A DNA stretch of 64,000 nt from Euonymus europaeus (Eukaryota > Streptophyta > Magnoliopsida > Celastrales > Celastraceae), in contig OY756960.1 in NCBI GenBank assembly GCA_963580455.1, positions 25,975,238 to 26,039,237 on the forward strand, read 5' to 3'. Shown here piece by piece: positions 25,058-37,276 of this stretch (the first letter of the stretch is position 1; each line of letters opens with the position of its first letter). Under the pieces are notes generated by a model. It was not told the origin of the DNA. It was given only the letters and a program-made list of their open reading frames with translations, and searched no databases. Made by a program: the position numbers and the translations under genes.

Positions 25058-26759
25058 TTAGAGAAAAATAGAGAGAAAGAGGAGGGGGTTGGGGGAAGGC
25101 AAATTAACTTTAACTTTTCCTATTTACGTTAAGATAATATAATTTATTTGTCATCAATTTTTTAATTAATGTCAATGAATTGCAATAAGGTTTTTGTTTG
25201 GGCTCAAATAGCTAGAGACTACCTTTTTTTGAATTACCATCGTTAATAATATATATAGTAAATTAGTAATATGATTAGAATAGGGATGTAGTAAATAAGT
25301 AATCAATCAAAATCAAGTAAGAAGACGAATCGGTTAAAAACAAAATTCTCACCGATTCGAAATGGAAGAGAATTTGACACCGAACCCATTTAGCTAGGTG
25401 ATATTGTCCTTTAATTTGTATTTACTATTGAAATTAATTTGTATTTACGTTGAAATTAATTTTTTTATTAAACATTAATTACATATACATATATGGTCAA
25501 ACACATCCAGGTAGCACAAAAGCTAAGACTTTTCTTGTTTTTGTTTATTTAACAGACTTTGATTTGACTGAGACAGAACTCAGAAGAGAGGACAAGTGGA
25601 GTGGAGATCCCAAATTGAAACAAGGATAATCCAAGTGATAAAAAAAAACAAGGATAATCCAAAAAATGGGGGAACACAAAACCATCCAAACTTGGCGTGC
25701 TGATAAGACTTTTTTTCAATAAAGTATATAATACTTATCAACCAAATTATTGTTTTATTTTTCTTTTTTTCTAATGTGCTGCTTTGCTTTAAGTGTGATT
25801 GATAATTTGTAATTTACATACATACATATAAAGATCCTTTAAATTTAAGGGTGTAAGACCATTGACAGTAGCTCTTGGGTTTCAATACTGGACTGTTATT
25901 TAAAGAATGCATTTTATCTTTTTGTTAAAATTTGTCTCACATCAGTTACTGGATATAACACTCTAACTATTGTAAAGCTACAGTGGAAGGTGGATCATTG
26001 GTATAACTGTAGCTACTGGGTTTTTTTTTTTGATTAAAATATGTTGACAATCTCTCACCTCCGTCCATCTCTCACTTGTGTCGCCTCTCTCATGGTTACA
26101 ATCATCTCGTCATGTGATTATTAACAAAATATATATTTATATAATAAGCAATGATTATAAAATATATTTACATTAGGAAAATATTATTGTTAATTCATTG
26201 TTGTTTTAATCTGATAAAATAACAAAATTATTAATATTAATGTCATGTGATTCTTATTTAATGTGATAATATTTGATGTTATAAAATAGTTTAATTTAAT
26301 TTAAATGATTTTAAAAAATTAATATTCAAATGATTTAGAGTATTGGTTCAAAATAACTGATGTGTTATTGTTTATTGAAATTTAAAGAATCTATTAAGAG
26401 TAACTGCCGTAGATGGTCTATGACAAAACTTGAAAGCATGACCGTGACAAAGATGAGCATTCCACTTCACATTAGTCGTCCGTCTTCGCTATGTTTTAGT
26501 GTAAGTGGACGTGGGCTCGATTTATTTAAGGAAATGGTGATGAAGTTGGCATCGCATAGGGCATAACCCAAAACAAAAGTGTCTGGGCCAGATTCATGGC
26601 ATGATTAGATTCTAGATGGACATCAAATGGATTCGCAGGACCAATTAGCCTAATTAACCATATCCGGTCCAGAGCCCACCAAGATCAATTAATTGCCAAA
26701 GATTTACAAGCCTTCTAGTTCCCATTTGTTTTGATTTAGCCGAACTATTTACAACATAG

Positions 26760-27119
26760 TTTTGGTCTTCTCAGGTGTTCTGAGCGCTGGCAGCCCGTGC
26801 CCTCGTCTTGTTTGGGATTCAATTGTTCTGGTCCTGAGATTTTGTAAGTTAAATGATCATTGTTGTAGTGTGCCTCTCTTGCGGGTTTTGGTTTGTTGTT
26901 TCGATGTTCGTTTGTGGGGGTTTTGGCTCTTTAGTCTGGGTGGTTATGTTTCCTTTGGCTACTTTGGCTCCTTTTTTTAATCTCGCCATTAGGCTTATTT
27001 TCCTTCTTTTGGTGGTGCTTGGGAGTTGGGAGGCAGTCTGCTCATGGGCTTTTGTTGTTTGGTCTCTTTCTCTTCTTCTCTATTAATAAAATTATCTCTT
27101 CTATCAAAGAAAAAAAAAA
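26760..27119 (+). mobile_element. LINE-like 3' end with poly-A tail
   Basis: A G/T-rich stretch ends in CTATTAATAAAATTATCTC, ATCAA and a run of A (to 27119). This is the typical 3' terminus of plant L1-type elements and resembles the inverse of the insert at 14112-14400. The left boundary and target duplication could not be found, so the start is approximate. Confidence 0.5.
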
Positions 27120-27388
27120 GCCGTGAGTGACTGTCTCCCGGCCCTCAATCATCTATAGGAGTCTGGATCGGCCTTCGCGGATCCCAAACACTAATCAAAT
27201 AGTGAAAGTGTAAAATTGAGAGGTGGAACTTAGGTCCTTGTGAACTCCACGAACCATGGGATGGGTCCACCATATTTCATGGAATTTTAATGTATGAAGA
27301 TAGAGCACTGATGAAGTTTGGTAGGATCAGTGACAATTACTGCTACAAATTTTCGACGAAATACAATCAGTGCTAGCAACTGCATGCT

Positions 27389-27390
27389 AC

Positions 27391-27417
<27 letters not shown>
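27389..27417. repeat. (TA)n microsatellite
   Basis: About fourteen uninterrupted TA units. Confidence 0.85.
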
Positions 27418-27421
<4 letters not shown>

Positions 27422-29254
27422 TGCATGATATACACAGAACAAATTTAGGACACACTTCCAATTAATGCGACAGCGTGACATTGTTCATCAATCACCTAAC
27501 TATATATGCTGCTGTTCTGGTGCGTCACATCAATATAATTAAATAGGGAACATATAAATGACCCTGCTAATCACGAGCGTACTAATCGCAAACTCCTAGC
27601 AGTACGTATGTAGCTGATTAATTACACGCTTAAACGATTTCAATAGATAATCTTTCACAAAACAAGAGACTAATTAATGAATTGTATAGAGATGATGATG
27701 AATAGTAATTCGATCTGCCACAATGTATGACAAATATAGTTATAGTGGACAACTGTTTGCGGATGAGATGATAACAACGAAGAAGAGGCCTTTCTTTCAC
27801 ATCTGAACATCAAGAGTTGCTCCCCCACAAGCTAAAAAGGGAGAACAAAGTTGCCTTGGATTCCAACACAAAGTTTGAAATCCAAAGCATACCAGCGTTA
27901 GCAAGCTATATACATCTTAGTTATGTCCAAAAAAACCTACAAAACCTATACTTGTCCAAAGCTTTAAATTGGCTTTTTAGGGTTTATGTCAAGTGGCATA
28001 CCCCATGCACCAATTATTCACAGAAAGTTGTGGTCATAAAAGCTTCTATTTATGGGAATTCAACAAACTTGGCCCAATTAAAGTCCACCTCCCTCCATCT
28101 CTAGATAATGAAAATCATGGATAAACAGCTAGCTATAAGGGAAAAAGGTAAATAAACAACTTTATAAGTCATGCAGAAAGCTCAAAAAGAGCTCCAATTT
28201 CCCAAAAAGTAGTCCTTCACAGTTTACAAGACAGCATTTATGCAATCTCCTTTCCAACACGGACTAATGTAGGGAAGACTTGAAACGTTGAAAAAAAGAA
28301 GATAAACCAATCCATATATGCCCTGTACGTATATATGCGCATGTGTAATCACATGAAGTTGAACATGTGGAACGAGGTTAAATCTTGTTTCACCTGTATG
28401 AGTATATGACTTGTTGTTGAGCAGGATTAATGAGCTCTTTCCACCCAAAAACAAGTGAAAGAAGGAAGTATTTGTACTCAACATAACAGTATAACACTTG
28501 CAGATTATCCAATGATGAAATACATTATACAAAAGGAGCTAGAAGAAAGCTAGGAATTAATAGTGAATTTTGAATGAAACAAACATATATATGCGGAAAA
28601 ACACAATTTATTATTGAAGTTACATTTTCAAAAAGGGGCAAGGCAAGTGGGTATCAAAACTCAAATCACAAACGTCCCGACCTAAAATCTTTACAAATGA
28701 GTTTATATATTCACAGCTCGCATATACCACTCTTTTTACAAATACATATTACCTCCACTGTGTCTTATCAAACAACAACAAAAAAAAAGGTAAAATTCCT
28801 TTAATGATTTTTTGGGAATAAAATTCATTTGGATTCATCCGGCCAGAATCTCTGGAGTCGAGGACTATCTGAGACTGAAACCAACCCAAAGAGAGAGAAG
28901 GAGACCAGATCTGTAACAGATAGATATGCCTCAGATACTCTGAAAAAAGCCACATAAGAAGAATCTGCCTGATGATGAACCTCAAAAGGCAACCATCATC
29001 ACACAATATATCAGAAACACATATAAAAAAGTAGGTCATCATGATGGCCTGGCCTTTTTACCAAAAACTTAGTCAAATACTTCATCATCACACCAATCTG
29101 CACAACTACCTAACATAGATGCAACCCCCCTTTTGTATACATATTTATTTCTAAAAACAACAAAAATATGAACAGGATCGAAATAAGGAAAGCAAACCCT
29201 AGCCTCTTGATGCACATCGTTTGATCTCTGGACCTCGATCTCTCCTGGATCGAG

Positions 29255-29405
29255 CATCACGAGCAAATAATTGAGGGGAATGAAGCCTGGTCCGACGAAA
29301 ATTAGTAACTCATCATCGAATCGGGCTTCAAAAGAACGGAATGATGAAGAAATTAAGTGATCTCCTCGAGCCAGACAACATTCCCCTCAAAATAGAAGCT
29401 CTCTT
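29255..29405 (-). ncRNA. MIR166: MIR166 microRNA precursor hairpin
   Basis: Produces miR166, which directs cleavage of class III HD-Zip mRNAs (PHB, PHV, REV family) and so sets leaf polarity, vascular and meristem patterning. The minus strand of 29275-29295 matches mature miR166 at all 21 positions (TCGGACCAGG then CTTCATTCCCC), and that of 29364-29384 matches the usual star strand (GGAATGTTG then TCTGGCTCGAGG). The star is on the 5' arm and the miRNA on the 3' arm, as in plant MIR166 genes. Pairing extends outward through TTGAGGGGAATG / CATTCCCCTCAA. The loop region between the two is about 68 nt. A TATA-like motif (AATATAAGC, minus strand, 29545-29553) places transcription start near 29515-29520. 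Its position beside SAUR32- and ATHB7-like genes matches Arabidopsis MIR166A. Confidence 0.95.
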
Positions 29406-29465
29406 CGTCTCTTAGGATCATCTCCCCCAAGAGTATCGCCTATCTTCAAGGGAGACTCGTGTCTC

Positions 29466-29500
29466 TGTGTGTGTGTGAGTGAGTGAGAGAGAGAGAGAGG
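29466..29500. repeat. GT/GA microsatellite in the MIR166 leader
   Basis: A run of TG followed by AGTGAGTGAGAGAGAG units lies between the inferred start site and the hairpin, so it is probably transcribed as CT-rich leader of the primary miRNA. Confidence 0.7.
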
Positions 29501-29544
29501 CGTGTGATTGTGAAATGATGCTAGAATGATGATGTAGTTGGGGA

Positions 29545-29553
29545 GCTTATATT
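29545..29553 (-). promoter_or_regulatory. TATA-like element of MIR166
   Basis: AATATAAGC on the minus strand, about 160 bp upstream of the hairpin 5' arm and followed by a CT-rich leader. Position and sequence fit a plant pol II TATA box. Not verified by transcript data. Confidence 0.45.
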
Positions 29554-32330
29554 AAATTCCAAAACCCTCATAACTAACGTTGAATAAAAAGACAAACACA
29601 CTAGAAAAGACCACGCCACTCCATGCACTCTCTATGTCGACCGTTTGATTAGCCACGTCACAACTTATAAATGATGGATCGTTTGATTTTTTTTTGCGGC
29701 CATTATGACTGGATTAATGAGTAATGGTGTGATCAATATATACCTCTGGGTAAGTCGACGGCATTGCTGTCAAGATTTTACAATAAGTTTTGTTGTAACG
29801 ATTTTTATGTAGTCATTAAAAAAATTAAATTATTTTGAAAAATCATGAATGTGCTTCGAACTTGATCAATTGTATGAAATAAAAATCAACTCGAACGTTT
29901 AAAATAAAATAATAATTAAAAAAAAACATGATGGACAGTCAAATGAAATGTGACTGGTATTAGTAGGGTAAGAGTCAGAAGGTAAAAAAAGAGGAATCAA
30001 ATTTTGATGAAAGGTGGTAATAGAAACGAGCCAGAGGACACTGATTGAGTTCTTGAAGCTGCCTGCTGCCCAATAATCACTTAATTAATATTTTACCCTG
30101 TTATTTTATTTAAAAAATTTACAAAAAAAAATCCAATGTCAGTTCTTTTTATATAACTATTCTTATTATTATAGCCTTCGGGTGCGACCCGAGAATTTGC
30201 CTACCTTCTGCCTCGCAATATAAGATTCAAACTCGTATATTTCAATCAAATGACATATTAATCATAAATCGGTAATGTATGACCTCAGATGTATGCAATG
30301 TAAATTTTATTTATTATTGATAAAAGACAAGTGACTTTCAGCAGAGGCGATAATTTCGAGACAATGACCGACCTCTGTGTGGAGTCAGTGACTCATCAGT
30401 GGTGGGATCCAAGCCATTCTCTTCACTTTTGTTCCCCATACTTTTTTTTTAAAAAAAAAAATCCTCTGCGACTTCTTGGCCATTCTTTGCTTTGGTCAAC
30501 TATTGACTTCTTCTGATTTGTTTTATATTTGTAGCCGAAGTCCGTGTTTAATACGTCCTAAAATATAATACAAATCCAGCTCTTCTATTTATATATGAAA
30601 TTGAATTACATGGCGGAATTCAAACATAAAACAAGCAAGAAAATGAAATATAAAATTCAGAGCTTAAAAATGAGTGGCTCACATGCAATAAAATCCAGAT
30701 TGATTGATAGGTCATTTCTTGTCAGTATGGTATCAATTGTATGAAGTACAAAAACAAATATCTAATGGCAATAGAAAGAAGGAATGAAGGAAGGAAAATC
30801 GATTTATCCACCCACAAATTATTTTGTTTGATAGCTTTGTAGATAGTCAATATGAGTGTGAATGTTGAAAACTCTGATTCTCTCTTGTTTGTGTTTGTGA
30901 TGTGTTAGGGATTGGCCGGAGGATGTGGTGGTCATGACAACTGACAAGCTGTAGCTATATGCCTACATATATACATTTTTAGATATTTATATATTGTCCT
31001 TTCGGTAGTAGGCAAGGGGTTTTTAGTAGTGGTGCATACAAATCACAGTGACAAACGGAGATGTGAAATTTGTGACTGAGATGAAAAATGTGAAATCCCT
31101 CAATTGTCCCAATGTTCTTTCCCTCAATTATATTATCATAAAGTAATTAATCAATCCTTAGAAGAGAGAAAAGAGATAAATTGTTAAATGTATCTCCTGG
31201 CTCCTGTGAACGTCAAGTGCGCTGCCTCTTTCTCTCTCAAGAGTCGGATAAAAAACAGAGAAAGGAAAAGAGAAAGTTAATGCAGCTATGTTTATATGCT
31301 TTAAGCCACTCTAATAAGTCAATTTGGTGTCCCAACTCCCAATCCAAAAAATATTTACTCAAACGTTTTGGTCTTCGCTAGCTGTCATTTATATTGACAA
31401 TGGTTTTGTTGTAGGCCTTTGATTACTTTTATATTTGTAGCATTGTAATTAGTGAAAGTGATAAGTACACCTATATATATATATATATATATAGTCCTCT
31501 TCTGCTTGTTTTTTGATTTTTTAGAATATCCAGATCACCCATGTCGGCCATGAATATTCATCATCGTCTCTACGTACTGCTCCATTCTTTAAGGTAAAAA
31601 ACACAGAGGGTATTACAGTTTTACTCTTACTGACTACATTCGAATCAAAGCTTCATTTGTGTTGACTTTAAAGCTTCAACAGTTACTGCCACAGCTTATG
31701 GCTGTTTCATCTTTCGGTTAACTCAGTGTCAGGCTGTCAGCAACACAGACGACCTTTCATATTCTGTTTTTGGTCCGTGACTTGCTCGTCCATGGAACAA
31801 GCACCCAACCAGGCCTGCGGCGTCGTTCTATCTTTTAACCACAACATTCGAGACTGGATCTTCACTTCTTCTTTTAAGAAGCCCAAGGTATTATTTTATT
31901 TGAGCCCAACACAAATCCATTTTAATGGTTAATAATATGTATCAATATCTATGGGCCTCTTGAATCCTGAATTGAGAGCCCAAAAATGAAAAGCTGAGTC
32001 ATTCTCAAAGCGCTATGACGTGTCCAATAAGCGTAGACACAGATTAGATTACTACACTCCTTATCATCATTAAATGCCCTCGCCATATCCAGCGACCCAG
32101 TAAATTAGGGAATGAAATGCAACTTCAATTCAATTACGGTTTTCACATACTAAAATTACAAGTTGAGCCAGTTGGATCCGACAAGGTCAAACCTCATATT
32201 CCATTCATTATAGAACAACGTAGCCTATTCTAAAGTGTGAATTGCATTTACATATTCCTCCTACGTCGGAGGGTCCAACCTTAAATTTATTTGTTTTTTG
32301 GAAGCAATGTCCTACTCACAGTTCTAATCA

Positions 32331-32657
32331 TAGGGTTGCAAACAATTTGGATCTAGACGGATAATATAAAGTATTTTTTAGATATTTACTTAATTCGGAC
32401 TGATTTGAATTTTAGGACGTACTTCATGGATTATATCCGGATTGATTCGAATAGTCCAGACAAGTAAATTAGACAATAAATTAATTTGGGTCAAGGTTCG
32501 GACAAGATGTTTGTGTTTGGACCATAATCTGATTTTAAATCGGACAAATTTTTATGTTTAGATCAGGATTTCGATCATAAAACTTATGCCCAAACATGTT
32601 TTAATTTTAATCAAGTAAATTAATCATCCGGATGGGACAAAATTTTTGCCACCTCTA
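32331..32657. mobile_element. hAT-like MITE remnant
   Basis: The left end TAGGGTTGCAAACAATTTGG and the right end, read inversely as TAGAGGTGGCAAAAATTTTG, form an imperfect inverted repeat of the hAT type. The interior has repeated CGGAC/GTCCG-like motifs. Related sequence is at 62241-62725. A target duplication is not clear, consistent with age. Confidence 0.5.
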
Positions 32658-33253
32658 ATTCTCACCGTCCAACCGATGGCTATATATAAATGCATGTGAT
32701 TTACATGTGGTCCAAAAAATTAACAATATTAAATCAAATCAAGAATACTATTTTATTTTACATGGGCCGTCATACACTGTATGTATATATTAATTAATCC
32801 TAGTTGTATTACTAGCTTTCGTTCGTCCATGCTACATCGTGCCCGATGCTCAATGTGCACCTCGCTCATTGGCTTCAATTTCCCACTACCTAATTATAAA
32901 AATATAACCACAACTATATATCTAGATGGCTTGAAACTGTTAGTTTATTTTACTTTTGTTTGAAAACGAGAGTGAAAAAGGCCGCATTAGAGGTTGTTCT
33001 TTGACGTTGACGTTTTGACGCTCAAGTTAGAGGATCAAAGTTCTCTATAAGAAATAATGTCGATTGTGATTAGAGAGTATAATACATGACTTAGGAATAT
33101 GAGAGTTTAAACTTGACTCTTCCCTTCTATCAGCTGCATCGATGATCTCTAGATCACTGTAGTTTGAGACTCAATATAACTATCTTCCATTATGAATCAA
33201 AATCATGTTCGAAGTTAATGTAGAAAACCATTTAGCGTCATGCACATCCTTGG

Positions 33254-33746
33254 CAGGGATGGAACTACTATAGGGCCACAGGGGGCCATGGTCCCCACTA
33301 TTTTTTTATAAAAAATATATATTAATATATATACACTCATATACATAATTTCAGATGAGATGAGTAGATGACTAACAAGTAACGAATAATGAGACGGAGT
33401 TAAGTCACGGACAAGTCACTAAGTGAGTAAGTCAACAACATAGTAGAAGTCTAGATGAGACGGAAGTAGTTACGGAAGTCACTGAAACTCTGAAACATCA
33501 AACGCGAACACCTCATGCCCTTATGGAATACTTTTGCAACTTGAAAGAACATCGAGTTCCATTTTAATCATGCAGGTATTCTTTTTAGAGTTGTTTCATT
33601 TATATTGGAGTTGTTTTTTTAATTTTTATACTAATTTCTTATACATGACTTATATTTATATAAATGATGTATTTTCTGCCCAAAAATTATATACTTTTTA
33701 GTGAGGACCTATCGACACCCCATGTAAGCTCTTGGTTCCGTCCCTG
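33254..33746. mobile_element. Non-autonomous hAT element (CAGGG ends)
   Basis: The left end CAGGGATGGAAC and the right end, inversely CAGGGACGGAAC, are inverted repeats of the CAGGG class seen in plant Tip100-type hAT elements. It is flanked by an 8-bp duplication with one mismatch (ATCCTTGG 33246-33253, CTCCTTGG 33747-33754). At 493 bp with no transposase frame, it is an internally deleted copy. Confidence 0.75.
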
Positions 33747-35447
33747 CTCCTTGGTAGGGCGAACTAGCCTCTTGGCCATATGGGTGTCCTCCATGGACTG
33801 CACCCATACACTGATAATAATGACACGTGTTGTCCTGATTAATAGGATCATTTTGATAATACTATCAATTATAATTTTTATAGCTTGTAATTTCGCAGAA
33901 TTTGATGCGATGATCATCTCCGAAGTTGTGTCGTGACGATAAGATAATAACCAATGACGTGGCAAGCAGTCATGACAAGTCAAATTAAGAAAGACACCTG
34001 TAAAAATCAAAGCAATCGTGGGCACGTGTACACTTCATATTAAATCAAGCTTTCCCATACACAACCACAAATTTCACTCCACGTCATGATGTGCCACCTA
34101 AAGAAAGAGATTCCTCGCGTACATGTGGCAGAATCATGTTGGGGAACGTGTGACAGGTGACAACTGACAAGATTGTCTGTGAGCAACTATTCTTATTGGC
34201 CCATAATATTTCAATTATTTTATTTGGAATAAAATAGTTGGGATATGTTGAAACTTAAAATTGAAGAACCAAAGTTGGCCCTCGAGAGTCTCGACTCTAG
34301 CATCTCTAATAGTGCTTTCTCTAATCCCTAAAATATGTGATTAAAAAAAGAATATATAAAAATAAAAAAAATTATAATAAAATAGGTGTTTTGAAGTAAA
34401 AAAAATTGTATTGAAAAATGTGAATATTTTGAAGAGTTTGGTAATGAAAAATGAAAAATTTATATTGAAATATATATTTTATCGATGTAATTGTATTGAA
34501 ATATGTATTTTGTGTGTAATACAGGTGAGACTCAAAAGTGAAATTTGGATAGTATTTTCAGGTCCCCTTGATATCTAACTCGTCCGAGCCTTTCACTGGC
34601 ATTTCGGCTTCAATTTGAGGTTAATTAAGTAAATAACCATCTTGCCAATCTAAGAGAAAAGAATTAACCAATTGCTCGATGTTAACCTAAATTTTCTATT
34701 GTAAATTGTTTGAATTCGGTAGATCCTTAAGTTTGATTTTTAGAGAGAATAATATCTCAAATTATTAAGTGAGAGATTAATGTCTGCATAGGTCTGAAGC
34801 ACCAAATTTAGTCCGTATTCGATATCCAAATGACAATCTTGCATGGTGCGTTCTTAATTATTAAGAAAAAAAATTGAATTGAAAAAGAAAAAGTAATTGA
34901 ATTGGGTAAATTGACAAATGCTTTATAGAATGATATAGCCAAGGTTGTTTTGATTGATTCTATGTCTGGTTATACGTTTTTCTTTTGGTATATAAGACTG
35001 AGTAGTAGTAAAAACATAGTTTAAATCACCAAATATGAAAATATATTATTGTTTAAATCATCAAATATTAAAAAATACTTTTCATGATTCGCATGTTTAA
35101 ATTTGGCAAATATAATATTTACGATGAACAATTGCTCAAAGCAACTTGTCATATTTGGTCTATATTTGTTCCCTTCTAGAAATATAATTATAAGAACGTG
35201 ATTCACGCCGCCGACACTGATTAGGTAAACAAGACTATGACGCAACTACTTTTCTTTTTGGATGCGGTTGCTGGAATCATTATATGGAGCCCTATCACAT
35301 ATTCACTCTTGATTCAAATCATGATGGGATATGACACCACCACCAATGCATTCAATGACGGTGATGTGATGGTATTTCATGGAATGATTTTAGCAAATTC
35401 ATTCCTTTTTTTTAATGTGGTACCGCTATGAGCAAATACAATTGTGA

Positions 35448-35798
35448 GAGCACCCATTTTTTTAAATTGGATATCATTTTTATTACATAAAAATATATTT
35501 TTTAATACAATCAAATCAATAACATATTTCTCAATATATATACATCAACAAAACACCTCTTAATACAAAATTATTATCCAAACTCGAATATTTTCATTAA
35601 CTCATCCATTCTCTAGCAAAATTAATATTGGGTCCCAAATATTTTACAAAAAATCAAGTCACATACTCATACACATCACCAAAATATATCTTTCAATATA
35701 TCAAAATCACAAAACATATATCCTAATATAACCACATCAACAAAAACACATTCTCATTCATTATACTTTCCACGAAAAGTTATCCATTGTGGGTGCTC
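35448..35798. mobile_element. Tourist-like MITE, first of an inverted pair
   Basis: Ends GAGCACCCA and TGGGTGCTC, flanked by the 3-bp duplication TGA (35445-35447 and 35799-35801). AT-rich interior with ACATCAACAAAA / TTTTGTTGATGT-like words shared with the element 25 bp downstream in opposite orientation. Confidence 0.65.
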
Positions 35799-35823
35799 TG
35801 AGAACAATAAAACAACGATGTTA

Positions 35824-36177
35824 GAGCATCACAATGGTGTCATTTTAATGAGAATGAAATAATATATGACAATGTGCGTTTTTACCGATGTGGCTCTATT
35901 GAGATATGTCTTTTGTTGATGTGAATGAGTATAATTTGACTTTTTGTAAAAGATATAGAGCTCGGTATTGATTTTTATGTAATTTTGTTATAAATTGGAT
36001 GAAGAAATAAAAAAATAGATGTTTGACTTTTTTTAAAGAGAAAAATGTATTAAAAGATGTGTTTTTACTGATATTACTACATTAAAAAGACATATTTTAC
36101 TCATGTAAATAAGTATTTGGGATATTTTTTATATAATAAAAATGGGTCAATAAATTTGAGCCATATTGTGATTGCTC
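35824..36177. mobile_element. Tourist-like MITE, second of an inverted pair
   Basis: The left end GAGCATCACAATGG and the right end, inversely GAGCAATCACAATATGG, are flanked by TTA (35821-35823 and 36178-36180). Its interior resembles the reverse complement of 35448-35798. It ends about 275 bp before the HD-Zip start codon. Confidence 0.65.
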
Positions 36178-36453
36178 TTAGAGCCACAATAATCAACTAA
36201 GCTAAGCCGGCTTCATTATTTAAGTTTTATCAGTAAAATTAATTGATAATTGACAAGACAAAACCATTAATTTTCTGGGAAAGACAGATCAGAATCTTCT
36301 TGAGCACTAAAAAAACCAACTTCAAAAATCAATTTAAAACTCCAGTCCCACCATATCCTTCAGATATAAATTCATACAAGCCCCCCTGATATAGACAATT
36401 GGCTTTTGAAGGTTTGGCAAGAGATCTTGGTGAGTGAGGATCCCAATACAAGA

Positions 36454-37276
36454 ATGTTTGAGGAAGAAGAAGAAGAGGAATATTCTCCTTCTCCCGAATC
36501 TTTTAGTCTCGTGAACACACTGAGAAAGAAAAAGAGCAACAAGAGGAGATTCAGTGATGAGCAGATCAAGTCACTAGAGTCCATGTTTGAAACAGAGACC
36601 AGACTTGAAACCAAAAACAAATTGAAATTTGCAAGGGAACTCGGGTTGCAACCCCGTCAGGTTGCGATTTGGTTTCAGAACAAGAGAGCGAGATGGAAAT
36701 CCAAGCAACTCGAGCGAGACTACACCATATTAAGAGCTAACTACAACAGCCTCGCTTCACAGTTTGAGGATCTAAAGAAAGAGAAGCAGGGTTTGGTTTT
36801 ACAGGTACTTGGAATTCTTACCCATCTTTGCGCAATTTTTGTTTAGTTTATACTTTATAGTGGGAGGACAATTACAAGCATGTATTAAATTTTTTACTTG
36901 ACATTTGCAGTTGCAGAGACTGAAAGATATGGTTCAGAAGCCGGAAGGAGAGAGGCAGTGTTGCGGGAAAATTGAAGCGTCTCCCAGCAGCAATGAAGCG
37001 GAATCCGAGAATGGTGACTCCAACAAGCGTGAATCAATAGTGAAGCCGAGTTTGTCAATGGAAATTTCAGAACTTGGACTAGGAGTACGTTCAGATAACG
37101 ATAGCAGCATAAAAGCAGAGTACTTTGGATTAGACGATGAACCAAACCTTATGAGTATGGTAGAACCAGCTGGTGATAGCTCACTGACATCACCAGAAGA
37201 TTGGGGTAGTCTTGAATCTGATAGTCTGTTTGACCAATCTAGTAGTGGTTATCCATGGTGGGATTTCTGGTCTTGA
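36454..37276 (+). CDS. HB7: HD-Zip class I transcription factor (ATHB7/ATHB12-like)
   Basis: DNA-binding factor of the ABA- and drought-responsive gamma clade of HD-Zip I. Two exons (36454-36804 and 36911-37276) join in frame to 238 residues, between the sizes of Arabidopsis ATHB12 and ATHB7. The start is the first ATG in frame, opening [14 protein letters not shown]. The homeodomain contains [13 protein letters not shown] and the recognition helix [18 protein letters not shown] leucine zipper follows at once (about residues 82-120), and the single intron interrupts it. The C-terminus carries clade signatures: [12 protein letters not shown], a [20 protein letters not shown] block and the terminal YPWWDFWS. 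Class I factors are not miR166 targets, and I saw no such site, although a MIR166 gene lies 7 kb away. Paired MITEs occupy the proximal promoter. Confidence 0.94.

Larger units (their letters stand above)
23288..29240. other. Gene-poor spacer between SAUR and MIR166
   Basis: About 6 kb without a recognisable protein gene. It contains the SAUR promoter, a long hairpin repeat (24837-25057), a LINE-like 3' tail (about 26760-27119) and a (TA)n tract (27389-27417). The segment from about 28200 to 29240 lies downstream of the MIR166 hairpin on the minus strand and could be part of the primary transcript. Short ORFs in it look random. Confidence 0.5.
29560..36453. other. Gene-free spacer between MIR166 and HD-Zip gene
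   Basis: Nearly 7 kb with no supported protein gene; both ends are probably regulatory DNA. It contains a poly-T/poly-A inverted run near 30441-30461, (TA)n near 31471-31492, two hAT-like MITEs (32331-32657, 33254-33746), a likely decayed MITE around 34295-34560, and two oppositely oriented Tourist-like MITEs (35448-35798, 35824-36177) directly upstream of the HD-Zip gene. Confidence 0.55.

Noticed and set aside
30054..30075. miR167-like sequence TGAAGCTGCCTGCTG
   Set aside because: Similarity stops after about 10 bases; no precursor fold.
36406..36453. Upstream extension of the HD-Zip frame ([16 protein letters not shown])
   Set aside because: It has no ATG; the first Met is at 36454 and matches the usual start of the family.
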